From assembly GCA_018969015.1 (NCBI GenBank), contig JAGWZE010000035.1, forward strand, positions 1 through 37,169: DNA of 37,169 nt, read 5' to 3'. Origin of the DNA: Alphaproteobacteria bacterium (GTDB taxonomy: Bacteria > Pseudomonadota > Alphaproteobacteria > Caulobacterales > Aquidulcibacteraceae). This document shows, piece by piece, positions 19,576 to 27,297 of the stretch. Under the pieces are notes generated by a model. The model ran no database searches and was not told the origin of the DNA. It worked only from the letters and a program-made list of their open reading frames with translations. The number at the start of each line of letters is the position of its first letter. Position 1 is the stretch's first letter. Both the position numbers and the translations under genes were made by a program.

Positions 19576-20157
19576 ATGATCGGCCGCGGCCTGCCCCGCG
19601 CCTATCCGGGCATGCGCATCGGCCTGTTCGGCGGCAGCTTCGATCCCGCCCATGGCGGCCACGCGCACGTCGCGCGCACGGCGGCGAAGCGCCTCGGCCT
19701 CGCCCGCGTGTGGTGGCTCGTTTCGCCGCAGAATCCGCTGAAGCCGCGCTCGGGCCCGCTCGCCGCGCGTCTCGCCAGCGCCCGCGCCCAGGCGAAGGGG
19801 CCGCGTATGGTCGTCACCGATCTCGAAACGCGGCTTGGCCTGCGCTTCACCGCCGACACGCTCGCGGCCCTGCGCCGCCGCAATCCCGGCGTGCGCTTCG
19901 TCTTCGTGATGGGCGAAGACAACATGGCGAGCTTCCACCGCTGGCGCCGCTGGCCTGCAATCTTCGCACAGGCGCCGATAGCGATCGTGCCCCGCCCGAA
20001 AGCCGGCGCCCGCGCGCGCATGGCCAAAGCCTTCCAGCGCTACGCCGCCGCGCGCACCACCCCCGGCGCCTTGCGCGACGCCCCCGCCTGGACGCTGCTC
20101 TCCGCGCGGCACGACCCATCGAACTCGACGGCGTTGCGCGCAAGACGATCGCAGTAG
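19576..20157 (+). CDS. nadD: Nicotinate-nucleotide adenylyltransferase
   Basis: Makes nicotinate adenine dinucleotide from nicotinate mononucleotide and ATP, the step shared by the de novo and salvage NAD pathways. It has 193 residues. The HxGH nucleotidyltransferase signature is at the N-terminus, IGLFGGSFDPAHGGHAHVA, followed by WWLVSPQNPLK, FVFVMGEDNMASFHRWRRW and the C-terminal SNSTALRARRSQ that corresponds to the family's ISSTxIR block. The ATG at 19576 has GGAGG seven bases upstream. In related genomes rsfS follows directly; here a palindromic repeat and an opposite-strand acetyltransferase intervene. Confidence 0.95.
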   Translation: MIGRGLPRAYPGMRIGLFGGSFDPAHGGHAHVARTAAKRLGLARVWWLVSPQNPLKPRSGPLAARLASARAQAKGPRMVVTDLETRLGLRFTADTLAALRRRNPGVRFVFVMGEDNMASFHRWRRWPAIFAQAPIAIVPRPKAGARARMAKAFQRYAAARTTPGALRDAPAWTLLSARHDPSNSTALRARRSQ

Positions 20158-20178
20158 GCGCGCCAGCCCGCCGCCTCC

Positions 20179-20303
20179 GTCATTCCGGGGCGCGCGCAGC
20201 GCGAACCCGGAACCCAGGGGCCTCGTGGCGGCTGTGCGCAGTGTCGACCCCATTGCCCAGTCACCTGGCTTCCGGGGTCGGCCTTCGGCCGCCCCGGAAT
20301 GAC
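20179..20303. repeat. Palindromic intergenic repeat, GTCATTCC type (copy 2)
   Basis: A 125-bp element with outer arms GTCATTCCGGGGC and GCCCCGGAATGAC; the left half also holds GAACCCGGAACCCAGGGG. It resembles the elements at 13049-13190 and 24463-24601. It separates nadD from the convergent acetyltransferase gene and may act as a bidirectional terminator. Confidence 0.85.
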
Positions 20304-20310
20304 GGCGGCC

Positions 20311-20802
20311 CTACGCGGTCGTGCGCGACATGATCATGCTGTCGTCCGAGCGACCGTCGACGCGCCGCCAGTCGCGGACCACGCCGACCTCGACGAACCC
20401 GCGGCTGCGATACAGCGCGATCGCCGCGGTGTTGGTCGTGTAGACGTTCAGCTCAACGGTTTCGATCCCGGCGCGTGGCGCATGCGAAAGACACGCGTCG
20501 AGCAGCGCTGCGCCCAGGCCCTGGCCGCGATGCCTCGCGAGCACGCCCATGCCCAATGTCCCGCGATGGCGGCACTCGGGGATGTCGGAGGGCGTGATGT
20601 CGGCCCAGCCCACAACCTCACCATCCGCCACGGCGCAGTACATCGGCCAGCCGTTCGCGAGATGCAGCAGAGGGAACGCGTGTTCGGGATCGAACGGCGG
20701 CAGCGTAATCCGGCCCAGATAAACCCGCTCCGCCGCGACGGCCTCCACGGCCGCGCGCCATCCCGGAATCAGGTCCCTGCGGATGAATTCGATCTGCGCC
20801 AT
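20311..20802 (-). CDS. GNAT-family N-acetyltransferase
   Basis: A 163-residue acetyltransferase of the GNAT superfamily, substrate unknown. The central strand-loop-helix reads LGMGVLARHRGQGLGAALLDACLSHA (about residues 85-110, with the R/Q-x-x-G-x-G/A pyrophosphate loop), then VELNVYTTNTAAIALYRSRGFVEVG, which resembles RimI- or PhnO-like enzymes. The start MAQIEFIRRDLIPGW has GGGAGG immediately upstream; the longer frame adds 29 unlikely residues. It is on the opposite strand between nadD and rsfS, next to a palindromic repeat, and probably arrived there as an insertion into an otherwise conserved gene series. Confidence 0.87.
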   Translation of the reverse strand: MAQIEFIRRDLIPGWRAAVEAVAAERVYLGRITLPPFDPEHAFPLLHLANGWPMYCAVADGEVVGWADITPSDIPECRHRGTLGMGVLARHRGQGLGAALLDACLSHAPRAGIETVELNVYTTNTAAIALYRSRGFVEVGVVRDWRRVDGRSDDSMIMSRTTA

Positions 20803-20953
20803 CGCCTCCCTTTCACGCGCCAGCCTACCGCTTGTGGCGAAGCGCAAGCCAGCCTTGGCGCCCACAAAAGCCCCCCCGCACCCGCGCATGGCGCCCCGCC
20901 CCCACCCGTGTTAACGTCCCGAGTCTGGAGCCACTGCGGAAGGACCGCCCGCC

Positions 20954-21412
20954 CTGTCACCTTCGTCCGAGCGCCGACCGGGCCCGCGCACACGCGCGGC
21001 GGCGCGACCAAGCCCCGGGTTCGCCGTTACGCCTCCGCTGGAGGCCGAAACCGCACCTCGGCCGTCCCTGGACGCCGACACTCTGGCCGCCCTCGTCCGC
21101 ACCTCGCTGGAGGACGACAAGGCCGAGGACATCCTCAGCCTCGACATCCGCGGCAAATCCTCCGTCGCCGACATGCTCATCGTCGCCAGCGGCCGCTCGC
21201 AGCGGCACGTGGGCGCCTTGGCCGACCATGTGGTGCGCAAGCTGAAAGAGGCCGGCGCGTCGAACGTCCGCGTCGAAGGCCTGCCGCACTGCGACTGGGT
21301 GCTGGTCGATGCGGGCGATCTCGTCGTCCATCTCTTCCGCCCGGAAGTGCGCAGCTTCTACGCCATCGAGAAGATCTGGTCGCCCACGAAGGCCGCAGCC
21401 GCGAACGCCTGA
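20954..21412 (+). CDS. rsfS: Ribosomal silencing factor RsfS, with uncertain start codon
   Basis: RsfS binds L14 and blocks subunit joining when nutrients are scarce. The domain is clear: LAALVRTSLEDDKAEDILSL, DIRGKSSVADMLIVASGRS, QRHVGALADHVVRKLKEAG, VEGLPHCDWVLVDAGDLVVH, then FYAIEKIW. The frame is open from a TAA at 20912 but contains no ATG, GTG or TTG before the methionine at 21173, which is inside the domain and too late. I placed the start at CTG 20954, nine bases after GAAGGA; CTG at 21041 or 21068 are alternatives. From 20954 the protein would be 152 residues with a Pro/Arg-rich N-terminal tail. A non-standard start or a sequence error are both possible. rlmH starts three bases after the stop. 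Confidence 0.88.
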   Translation: MSPSSERRPGPRTRAAARPSPGFAVTPPLEAETAPRPSLDADTLAALVRTSLEDDKAEDILSLDIRGKSSVADMLIVASGRSQRHVGALADHVVRKLKEAGASNVRVEGLPHCDWVLVDAGDLVVHLFRPEVRSFYAIEKIWSPTKAAAANA

Positions 21413-21415
21413 GCG

Positions 21416-21886
21416 ATGCGCGTTCTCATCGCCGCCGTTGGGCGGCTGCGCGGCGGCCCCGAGGCCGAACTCACCGCCGACTACCTGCAGCGCGCCACCT
21501 CGGCCGGCAAACCGGCCGCGCTCGGGCCCTTCGAACTCGCCGAGGTCGAAGCCGGCACGTCAGGCGACGCCGCCCGCGAGGCCGACCTCCTCCTCAAGGC
21601 CGTGCCGAAAGGCGCGGTTCGCGTCGTGCTCGACGAGCGCGGCGCCCCCTGGACGTCCCGCGCCTTCGCCGAACGACTCGCCCGCTGGCGCGATCAGGGC
21701 GTCCCCGCCGTCGCCTTTCTCATCGGCGGGCCCAACGGCCTGGCCGAACGCGTGCGCGCCGAGGCCGACGCCACGCTCGCCTTCGGCCCGCAGACCTGGC
21801 CGCACCGCCTCGTGCGCGTGATGCTCGCCGAACAGCTCTACCGGGCCGTCACCATCGAAACGGGCTCGCCCTATCACCGCGACTGA
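21416..21886 (+). CDS. rlmH: 23S rRNA (pseudouridine-1915-N3)-methyltransferase
   Basis: SPOUT-class methyltransferase that modifies pseudouridine 1915 in helix 69 of 23S rRNA on assembled 70S ribosomes. It has 156 residues, the family length. Features are the start MRVLIAAVGRLRGGPEAELTA, then VVLDERGAPWTSRAFAERLA, the SAM-binding FLIGGPNGLAERVRAEA, and the C-terminal knot LAFGPQTWPHRLVRVMLAEQLYRA ending TGSPYHRD. It is coupled to rsfS with a 3-bp gap, as in most bacteria. Confidence 0.96.
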   Translation: MRVLIAAVGRLRGGPEAELTADYLQRATSAGKPAALGPFELAEVEAGTSGDAAREADLLLKAVPKGAVRVVLDERGAPWTSRAFAERLARWRDQGVPAVAFLIGGPNGLAERVRAEADATLAFGPQTWPHRLVRVMLAEQLYRAVTIETGSPYHRD

Positions 21887-21899
21887 AGCCTGCCCGCGA

Positions 21900-21944
21900 T
21901 TAACCTTAACCCCTTGAGCGTAAAGCTTAACCATACGGGTTAAC
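21900..21944. promoter_or_regulatory. Cluster of TTAA boxes, possible CtrA-binding region
   Basis: Four TTAAC boxes lie within 45 bp in the 95-bp gap before the EnvC-like gene: TTAACC at 21900 and 21906, TTAACCAT at 21927-21934, and TTAAC at 21940. TTAACCAT is a known form of the half-site recognised by the alphaproteobacterial cell-cycle regulator CtrA, but the spacing here (9 bases between the last two boxes) is not the classical seven. The cluster stands out in GC-rich DNA. Confidence 0.45.
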
Positions 21945-21981
21945 GGCGTTTCGACTGGCCGTATGGCACTGTCGACCGGTC

Positions 21982-23070
21982 GTGACCCTGCCCCTCGTCC
22001 TCCGCATCGCGGCGTTTGCCCTGGCGACCCTTTTGGCCGCGGCGCCGGCCTTTGCAGGCGAATCCTCCCCCCGCGCCCTCCGCCGCGAGGCCGAAGCCCA
22101 GGCCCGCGCCGCCGCAGCGGCCGCCAAGTCCCTCGCCCGGACAGAGGCCGAAGCCCAGGCCCTCGAGGCCGAGCGCGCCGACCTCGCCGCCCGCCGCGCC
22201 GCGCTGTCCGAACAGGCCGCCGCCGCCACATCCTTGTGGTCCTCCGATCGCGCCGCGCTCGAGCGCGCCCTTGCCGGTCTTGCGCTGACCGAGCGCCACG
22301 CCGCATCGCCGACCGCCGCCGCCGCCGCGCCCGCCATTGCCGGTCTTGCCGGCCACTGGGCGAGCCGCGCCGCGAGCGCCGCCGCCGACGCGCAAGGCGC
22401 CGCGCAGGCCGGCGCCGATCTCGCGGCGCGCGACGCCGCCCTCGAAGCCAGCCGCCTGGCGCTCGACGCCGCCCGCACCGCGCTCGCCGAAGCCGCGGAC
22501 TCCGCCCGGCGCACCCGCGCCACGCTCCTTGCCCAGGCCGAGACCGCCGAGCGCGAAGCCCGACGCATCGCCGAACGCCGCGCGGCGGAAAAGCGCGCGG
22601 CCGAACGCCTCGCCGCGGCGCGCCGTTCGACCGTCGCCCGCGCCTCAGCCACCGTCCCGGCCGCCCCCGCTGGCCAGCCCTGGCTGAGCCCCATCGACGG
22701 CGCGCGCGTCGCCCCCGGCGACCACCCTTCAGCCGTTCGCTTTGTTGGCGCCCCCGGCGCGATCGTCCGCGCGCCGGTCGATGGAAAAATCTCTTACGCC
22801 GGACTGTTCAGAACCTATGGCCAGGTCTTGATCCTCGACGGTCCCGGTGGTTACGCTTTCGTTCTTTCTGGACTCGATCGAATCCGGGCAACGGCTGGGC
22901 AGGTCGTGCGAGCTGGAGATCCGTTGGGCGCCTTGGCGCCGAACGCCGACTCGGCAGACCTGAACCTGGAGGTTCGAAAAAACGGGAAACCGCTTTCCTC
23001 GGACCGCTGGTTGAAGGACGAAATTAAGCCCCGAAGGGGTGTGACTATCGCAGAACGTCGAAAGGCATAG
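21982..23070 (+). CDS. EnvC-like periplasmic protein with M23/LytM-type C-terminus
   Basis: A predicted exported 362-residue protein with a signal peptide (LVLRIAAFALATLLAAAPAFAG), a long Ala/Arg/Glu-rich coiled coil from about residue 30 to 225, and a C-terminal LytM/peptidase M23-like domain from about 235 (SPIDGARVAPG, GAIVRAPVDGKISYAGLFRTYGQ, LNLEVRKNGKPL). This architecture matches EnvC-type activators of peptidoglycan amidases used in cell separation. The His of the usual YxH motif is replaced (FVLSGLD) and the H-x-H pair is absent (LNLEV), so the domain is probably not catalytic. The start is GTG. ctpA follows after 41 bp. The EnvC-ctpA pairing is conserved in proteobacteria. Confidence 0.9.
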   Translation: MTLPLVLRIAAFALATLLAAAPAFAGESSPRALRREAEAQARAAAAAAKSLARTEAEAQALEAERADLAARRAALSEQAAAATSLWSSDRAALERALAGLALTERHAASPTAAAAAPAIAGLAGHWASRAASAAADAQGAAQAGADLAARDAALEASRLALDAARTALAEAADSARRTRATLLAQAETAEREARRIAERRAAEKRAAERLAAARRSTVARASATVPAAPAGQPWLSPIDGARVAPGDHPSAVRFVGAPGAIVRAPVDGKISYAGLFRTYGQVLILDGPGGYAFVLSGLDRIRATAGQVVRAGDPLGALAPNADSADLNLEVRKNGKPLSSDRWLKDEIKPRRGVTIAERRKA

Positions 23071-23120
23071 CGTCTGTCGACGGGCCCGCTCCAGCACGGA
23101 GCGCGGCGGGAGTGACGAAG

Positions 23121-24431
23121 ATGCGGATGGGTTGGATCGTTGCGCCGGTCGTGGGTGTCGCCGCCTGTGTTGGCGCGCTCGCTTGGTCCGCCCAGGAAAG
23201 CGCCACCCCGCGATCCGACACCTACCGTCAGCTCGAGCTGTTCGCCGACGTGCTCGTGCGCGTGAAAAGCGAATACGTCACCGAAGTCGACGACTCGAAA
23301 GTCATGCAGGCGGCCATCCAGGGGATGCTGTCCTCGCTCGACCCGCACTCGAGCTACCTCGCCCCCGAAGATTTCAAGGACATGCAGGTCCAGACGCGGG
23401 GCGAGTATGGCGGCCTCGGCATCGAAGTGACGATGGACGACAGCGTCGTGAAGGTCGTCTCGCCGATCGACGACACGCCCGCGAGCCGCGCCGGCATCCA
23501 GGCCGGGGACTACCTGACCGCCATTAACGGCGAGAGCATCATCGGCCTCAACATCAACGAAGCCGTCTCGAAGATGCGCGGCCCGGTCGGCACGGCGCTG
23601 ACGGTTACCGTCGCCCGCGAAGGCAAAGAGCCGTTCGACGTCAATCTCACCCGCGAAATCATCTCGGTCCGCTCCGTCAGCGCCCGCATGGACGGCGATG
23701 TCGGCGTGATCCGCATCTCGGCCTTCAACGAAAAGACCGGGGACGCCCTGAACGACGCCATCGCCCAGCTCCGCGCCAAGGCCGGCGCCGGCCTCCGCGG
23801 CGTGGTGATCGATCTCCGGAACAACCCGGGCGGCCTGCTCGATCAGGCGATCGCCGTGTCCGACGCCTTCCTCGACGGCGGTGAAGTCGTCTCGACCCGC
23901 GGCCGCCGCCCCGAAGACATCGAGCGTTACAACGCCCGCCGCGGCGAACTGATGGCCGGCGTGCCGGTCGTCGTGCTCATCAATGGCGGCTCCGCCTCGG
24001 CTTCCGAGATCGTGGCCGGCGCCCTGCAGGACCGCGGCCGGGCCCTCGTCGTGGGCACCACGTCGTTCGGCAAGGGCTCGGTGCAGACGGTCATCCCGCT
24101 CAAGGGCGGCCGCGACGGCGCCCTGCGCCTGACGACGGCGCGCTACTACACGCCGGCCGGCCGCTCGATCCAGGGCTCGGGCATCGAGCCGGACGTCGAG
24201 ATCGCGCAGGTTCGCGTCGAAGCCGACAAGCTGAAGAAGCTCGGCATTTCCGAAGCCGATCTGCCGAAGGCGCTCTCGAACGAGAGCGGCGCCAAGCGTC
24301 GTGGTCCGCACGTCCCGGAAGACCAGCCGCCCGCCGGCTGGGACCAGAAGCAGGACTACCAGATGAAGCGCGCCATGGAGCTGCTCCGTCAGGGCGTCGT
24401 CGCCGAGCGTCTGCGCGCCAAGAACGGCTGA
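23121..24431 (+). CDS. ctpA: Carboxy-terminal processing protease CtpA (S41 family)
   Basis: A periplasmic serine protease that trims C-termini of envelope proteins; some members control peptidoglycan hydrolases. About 436 residues, in order: an N-terminal membrane anchor or signal (MGWIVAPVVGVAACVGALAW), a helical segment containing the family's SSLDPHSSYLAPEDF, a PDZ domain (GGLGIEVTMDD to VAREGK, about residues 95-185), and the S41 core with LRNNPGGLL, the nucleophile motif GGSASASEIVAGAL and the catalytic lysine in TSFGKGSVQT. I prefer the ATG at 23121, with GGAG eight bases upstream, over the GTG at 23112. It follows the EnvC-like gene and is probably co-transcribed. Confidence 0.95.
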   Translation: MRMGWIVAPVVGVAACVGALAWSAQESATPRSDTYRQLELFADVLVRVKSEYVTEVDDSKVMQAAIQGMLSSLDPHSSYLAPEDFKDMQVQTRGEYGGLGIEVTMDDSVVKVVSPIDDTPASRAGIQAGDYLTAINGESIIGLNINEAVSKMRGPVGTALTVTVAREGKEPFDVNLTREIISVRSVSARMDGDVGVIRISAFNEKTGDALNDAIAQLRAKAGAGLRGVVIDLRNNPGGLLDQAIAVSDAFLDGGEVVSTRGRRPEDIERYNARRGELMAGVPVVVLINGGSASASEIVAGALQDRGRALVVGTTSFGKGSVQTVIPLKGGRDGALRLTTARYYTPAGRSIQGSGIEPDVEIAQVRVEADKLKKLGISEADLPKALSNESGAKRRGPHVPEDQPPAGWDQKQDYQMKRAMELLRQGVVAERLRAKNG

Positions 24432-24462
24432 TCGGCTCTCGGTCAGGACCGCTCAAACGGGC

Positions 24463-24601
24463 GTCATTCCGGGGCGCGCGGAACGCGCGAACCCGGAACC
24501 CAGTCTCCTGGGTTGACTGCGGCCGCTAAAGCCCACCGCCTTTTCGCGGGATGAGTTCGCCCCTGGGTTCCGGGTTCGGCCTGCGGCCGCCCCGGAATGA
24601 C
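24463..24601. repeat. Palindromic intergenic repeat, GTCATTCC type (copy 3)
   Basis: A 139-bp element with outer arms GTCATTCCGGGGC and GCCCCGGAATGAC and inner arms AACCCGGAACCCAG and CTGGGTTCCGGGTT, as at 13049-13190. It lies 31 bp after the ctpA stop and could end transcription. Confidence 0.85.
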
Positions 24602-24797
24602 GGCGCCATTTCAGTCCGTACGGCCTGTGCAGGCGCATCCCCCGGCCCGCATTCCCTACCCAAAGGGACTCACAGCTTCCGCGCCCGCGCCGCTGCGCAA
24701 TCGTTACGAATCTCTTTACCGATTCGGTCCTAGCCCAAGGGCGCGTTGCGGCGCGTCGCCCGATCTGGGCCGCGCGCGCCATCGGTGAGAGGTCAAG
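24602..24797 (+). other. Intergenic region upstream of the deacetylase-like gene
   Basis: This is the rest of the 366-bp gap between ctpA and the next gene. Apart from a moderately AT-rich stretch near 24700-24725 (cgttacgaatctctttaccgattcgg), which may hold a promoter, and GAGAGG at 24787-24792 acting as ribosome-binding site, I see nothing definite. Confidence 0.4.
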
Positions 24798-25901
24798 ATG
24801 CCCACCAAAGGGCGGCAACCCGGCAGCCCCGTGCGCTCTCTCCTGCTGCACCCTGTCCTGAGCGTGGTCACGCTCGTGCTCGTCGCGGGCGCCGCCTATG
24901 GCTCCGTCGCGCTTTTCGGCGACCCGAACGCCGCCGGCCCCCGCGCCATCGTGAAGATCTCCAGCGCCGCACAGGGCCCGTTGCGCGCGCCGCTCGCGGA
25001 CGTGGTCGTCGATCCCAGCCTCGACGCGCCGGCCGAAGCGCCGCTCGAGGCCACCGCGCACGTGGAATCCGCCTCCGACACGCCCGCCGTCGCGCCGCTG
25101 CCGCCTGCGCCCTATCCCGGCCTGTTCCAGCCCGGCCCGAATGGCCAGCTCCCCATTATAGCCCCCGGCGGGCAGACGAGCTTCAAGGCCTATCGCCGCC
25201 CGTTCACGGCCGATCCGAAGAAGGCGAAGATTGCCGTCATCGTCGGCGGTCTCGGCTTCAACGCCGCCGCCACCGAACAGGCCATCACCGATCTCCCGCC
25301 CGAGGTGACGCTCTCTTTCGTCCCCTACGCCCAGAACCTGCAGTCCTGGGTCGACAAGGCGCGCGCCGCCGGCCACGAGGTCATGATCGAGCTGCCGATG
25401 GAGCCGTTCGACATGGACGAGGACACCGGCCCGCAAACGCTGCTCGCCGGCCTCGACGCCAAGTCCAACGTCGCGCGGCTCGAATACCTGCTCGGTCGAT
25501 CGGTCGGCTATTTCGCCGTGATGAACTACCAGGGCGCCAAGTTCGCGGCCTCGCCCACGGCCACGCCGCCGATCGTCAAATCCCTCAAGGACCGTGGCCT
25601 CGCGCTGGTCGGCAATGGCGTCGGCCTGCGCAGCGCGCTGGGCGGCGAGGCGCTCAAGCAGGGCCTGCCTTTCGCCTCTGCGGACCGTGTACTGGACATC
25701 CGCCGCGATGCGGAGGCGATCGACGATCAGCTCCTCAATTTGGAGGCGCTGGCCCTGCAGAATGGAAGTGCGCTCGGCGCGGGCTTCGCCTACCCTGTCA
25801 CGATCGAACAGATCAAGTTCTGGGCGGATGGCCTCGGTGAGCGCGGGTACCAGCTTGCGCCGGCCTCGGCCGTCATGGACCTTCGCTCTAGGACGAAGTG
25901 A
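24798..25901 (+). CDS. Divergent polysaccharide deacetylase family protein
   Basis: A membrane-anchored protein of 367 residues. A single hydrophobic segment (VLSVVTLVLVAGAAYGSVALF, about residues 20-40) precedes a Pro/Ala-rich linker, then a domain matching the divergent polysaccharide deacetylase family (PF04748, YibQ-like): KIAVIVGGLGFNAAATEQAI, LPPEVTLSFVPYAQNLQSWVDKARAAGHEVMIELPMEP, YFAVMNYQGAKFAASP, LVGNGVGLRS and IDDQLLNLEALA. The family has a NodB-like fold but its catalytic role is unproven. It commonly follows EnvC and ctpA and is thought to act in the periplasm on the envelope. It precedes rppH by 29 bp. Confidence 0.9.
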   Translation: MPTKGRQPGSPVRSLLLHPVLSVVTLVLVAGAAYGSVALFGDPNAAGPRAIVKISSAAQGPLRAPLADVVVDPSLDAPAEAPLEATAHVESASDTPAVAPLPPAPYPGLFQPGPNGQLPIIAPGGQTSFKAYRRPFTADPKKAKIAVIVGGLGFNAAATEQAITDLPPEVTLSFVPYAQNLQSWVDKARAAGHEVMIELPMEPFDMDEDTGPQTLLAGLDAKSNVARLEYLLGRSVGYFAVMNYQGAKFAASPTATPPIVKSLKDRGLALVGNGVGLRSALGGEALKQGLPFASADRVLDIRRDAEAIDDQLLNLEALALQNGSALGAGFAYPVTIEQIKFWADGLGERGYQLAPASAVMDLRSRTK

Positions 25902-25930
25902 GTCGCCCACGTGGGCGCGCAGGAGGCGCA

Positions 25931-26437
25931 ATGGCCGTGAGTACGGCGACCGTGGACCTCGACCGCTATCGCCCGAATGTCGGCCTCGCCTTGTTCCACA
26001 AGACCGGGCTCGTCTTCCTCGGGCGCCGCCTCGGCGCGCCCTCCGCCCACATGTGGCAGATGCCGCAAGGCGGCGTCGATCCCGGCGAAACCCCGCGTGA
26101 CGCCGCGCTCCGTGAACTCGAAGAGGAAGTCGGCCTCGCCCCCGCGATGGTCGAGATCGTCGATGAAACCGTCGATTGGCTGACCTACGACTTCCCCCCC
26201 GAAATCCGCGCCCGCGGCGGCCTCGGCCGCTATGTCGGCCAAAAGCAGAAGTGGTTCGCGCTGCGCTTCCTGGGCCGGGACTCGGACGTTCGCCTCGATC
26301 TGCACAAGCCCGAGTTCGCGCAATGGCGCTGGGCTCGGCTCGACGAGGCGCCCGCGCTCGTCATTCCCTTCAAGCGCCCGGTCTACGAAGAGGTGGTCCG
26401 CCGCTTCCGCCGCCACGCCGACGGCGTGCGCCCTTGA
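25931..26437 (+). CDS. rppH: RNA pyrophosphohydrolase (Nudix)
   Basis: Nudix hydrolase that removes pyrophosphate from mRNA 5' ends and so starts decay; in some alphaproteobacteria it is annotated as dinucleoside polyphosphate hydrolase. It has 168 residues. The start RPNVGLALFHKTGLVFLGRR is typical. The Nudix box spans residues 47-69 (GGVDPGETPRDAALRELEEE and on to VGL). Next come WLTYDFPPEIRARGGLGRYVGQKQKWFALRF and FAQWRWARLDEAPALVIPFKRPVY, diagnostic of RppH. The ATG at 25931 has a perfect AGGAGG upstream. It follows the deacetylase-like gene in the usual order. Confidence 0.95.
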   Translation: MAVSTATVDLDRYRPNVGLALFHKTGLVFLGRRLGAPSAHMWQMPQGGVDPGETPRDAALRELEEEVGLAPAMVEIVDETVDWLTYDFPPEIRARGGLGRYVGQKQKWFALRFLGRDSDVRLDLHKPEFAQWRWARLDEAPALVIPFKRPVYEEVVRRFRRHADGVRP

Positions 26438-26453
26438 TGGCCCGCACCGCCTC

Positions 26454-27290
26454 GTGACGCGGCCGATCGTCTTCATCCACGGCGCCTTCTGCGGCGGCTG
26501 GGCGTTCGACGCGTTCCGCAAACCGTTCGAGGCGGCCGGCTACGAGACGCATGCGCCGAACCTCCCGCATCATGAGCGCGGCGCCGATCTGGACGGGCTC
26601 GCCCAGGCCGGCGTCCGCGCCTATGCCGATGCGATCGCCCACTACGCCCGCCAGCTCGGCGCGCCGCCCGTTCTGATCGGCCATTCGCTCGGCGGTCTCG
26701 TCGCGCAGGTCGTGGCCACGCGCCTCGACGTCGCCGGCCTCGTCCTGATCGGCTCGTCGCCGCCCTGGGGCGTGACGCCCACCACACTGGACGAAGCGGC
26801 CAACGCCTTCGGCGTCGCCATGCTCGGCGATTTCTGGCGCCGCCCGATTGCGCCGGACTACAGCATCGCCCGCCGCACCACGCTCGACCGCCTCCCGCGC
26901 GACGAGGCGCGGCGCATCTTCGCGAAGTTCGTGCCCGAGAGCGGCCGCGCCGTCGCCGAAACGGTGCACTGGTGGCTCGATCACACGATGGCGAGCGCGG
27001 CGCCGGTCTATCGCATCACTGCGCCCGTGCTCGCCCTCGCCGGCGGCCAGGATCGCGTCAATCCGGCCACCACGCTCCGCCGCCTCGTCAACCGATTCCC
27101 CACGGGCCAGGCGAGCCTCATCGAATTCCCCGACATGAGCCACTGGCTCATCGGCGAGCCCGAGAACGCCGACGTCGCCGCCGCCGCTCTCGGATGGCTC
27201 GCCGCACGCAATCTCGGCCCTGACGCAACCGCCGCGCCCAAGCGCCGCCGCTCCAGTCTCTTTCCGTGGACCGCGCCGCCCGGCGCGTGA
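26454..27290 (+). CDS. Alpha/beta-fold hydrolase
   Basis: A 278-residue alpha/beta-hydrolase, probable esterase or lipase-like enzyme with unknown substrate. The oxyanion region is IVFIHGAFCGGWAFDAFRKP at the N-terminus. The nucleophile elbow is LIGHSLGGLVAQV (Ser near residue 82), the acid is probably Asp in LALAGGQDRVNP, and the histidine lies in FPDMSHWLIGEP. The start is GTG at 26454, only 16 bp after the rppH stop, with no clear ribosome-binding site, so it may be translated by reinitiation. The C-terminal tail (APKRRRSSLFPWTAPPGA) is basic. It converges on the DUF4262 gene with a 7-bp gap. Confidence 0.88.
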   Translation: MTRPIVFIHGAFCGGWAFDAFRKPFEAAGYETHAPNLPHHERGADLDGLAQAGVRAYADAIAHYARQLGAPPVLIGHSLGGLVAQVVATRLDVAGLVLIGSSPPWGVTPTTLDEAANAFGVAMLGDFWRRPIAPDYSIARRTTLDRLPRDEARRIFAKFVPESGRAVAETVHWWLDHTMASAAPVYRITAPVLALAGGQDRVNPATTLRRLVNRFPTGQASLIEFPDMSHWLIGEPENADVAAAALGWLAARNLGPDATAAPKRRRSSLFPWTAPPGA

Positions 27291-27297
27291 GGCTTGC

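Noticed and set aside
20299-21903. A 534-codon plus-strand frame across the acetyltransferase, rsfS and rlmH
   Set aside because: It is out of frame with the conserved rsfS and rlmH domains and has a low-complexity Arg-rich translation.
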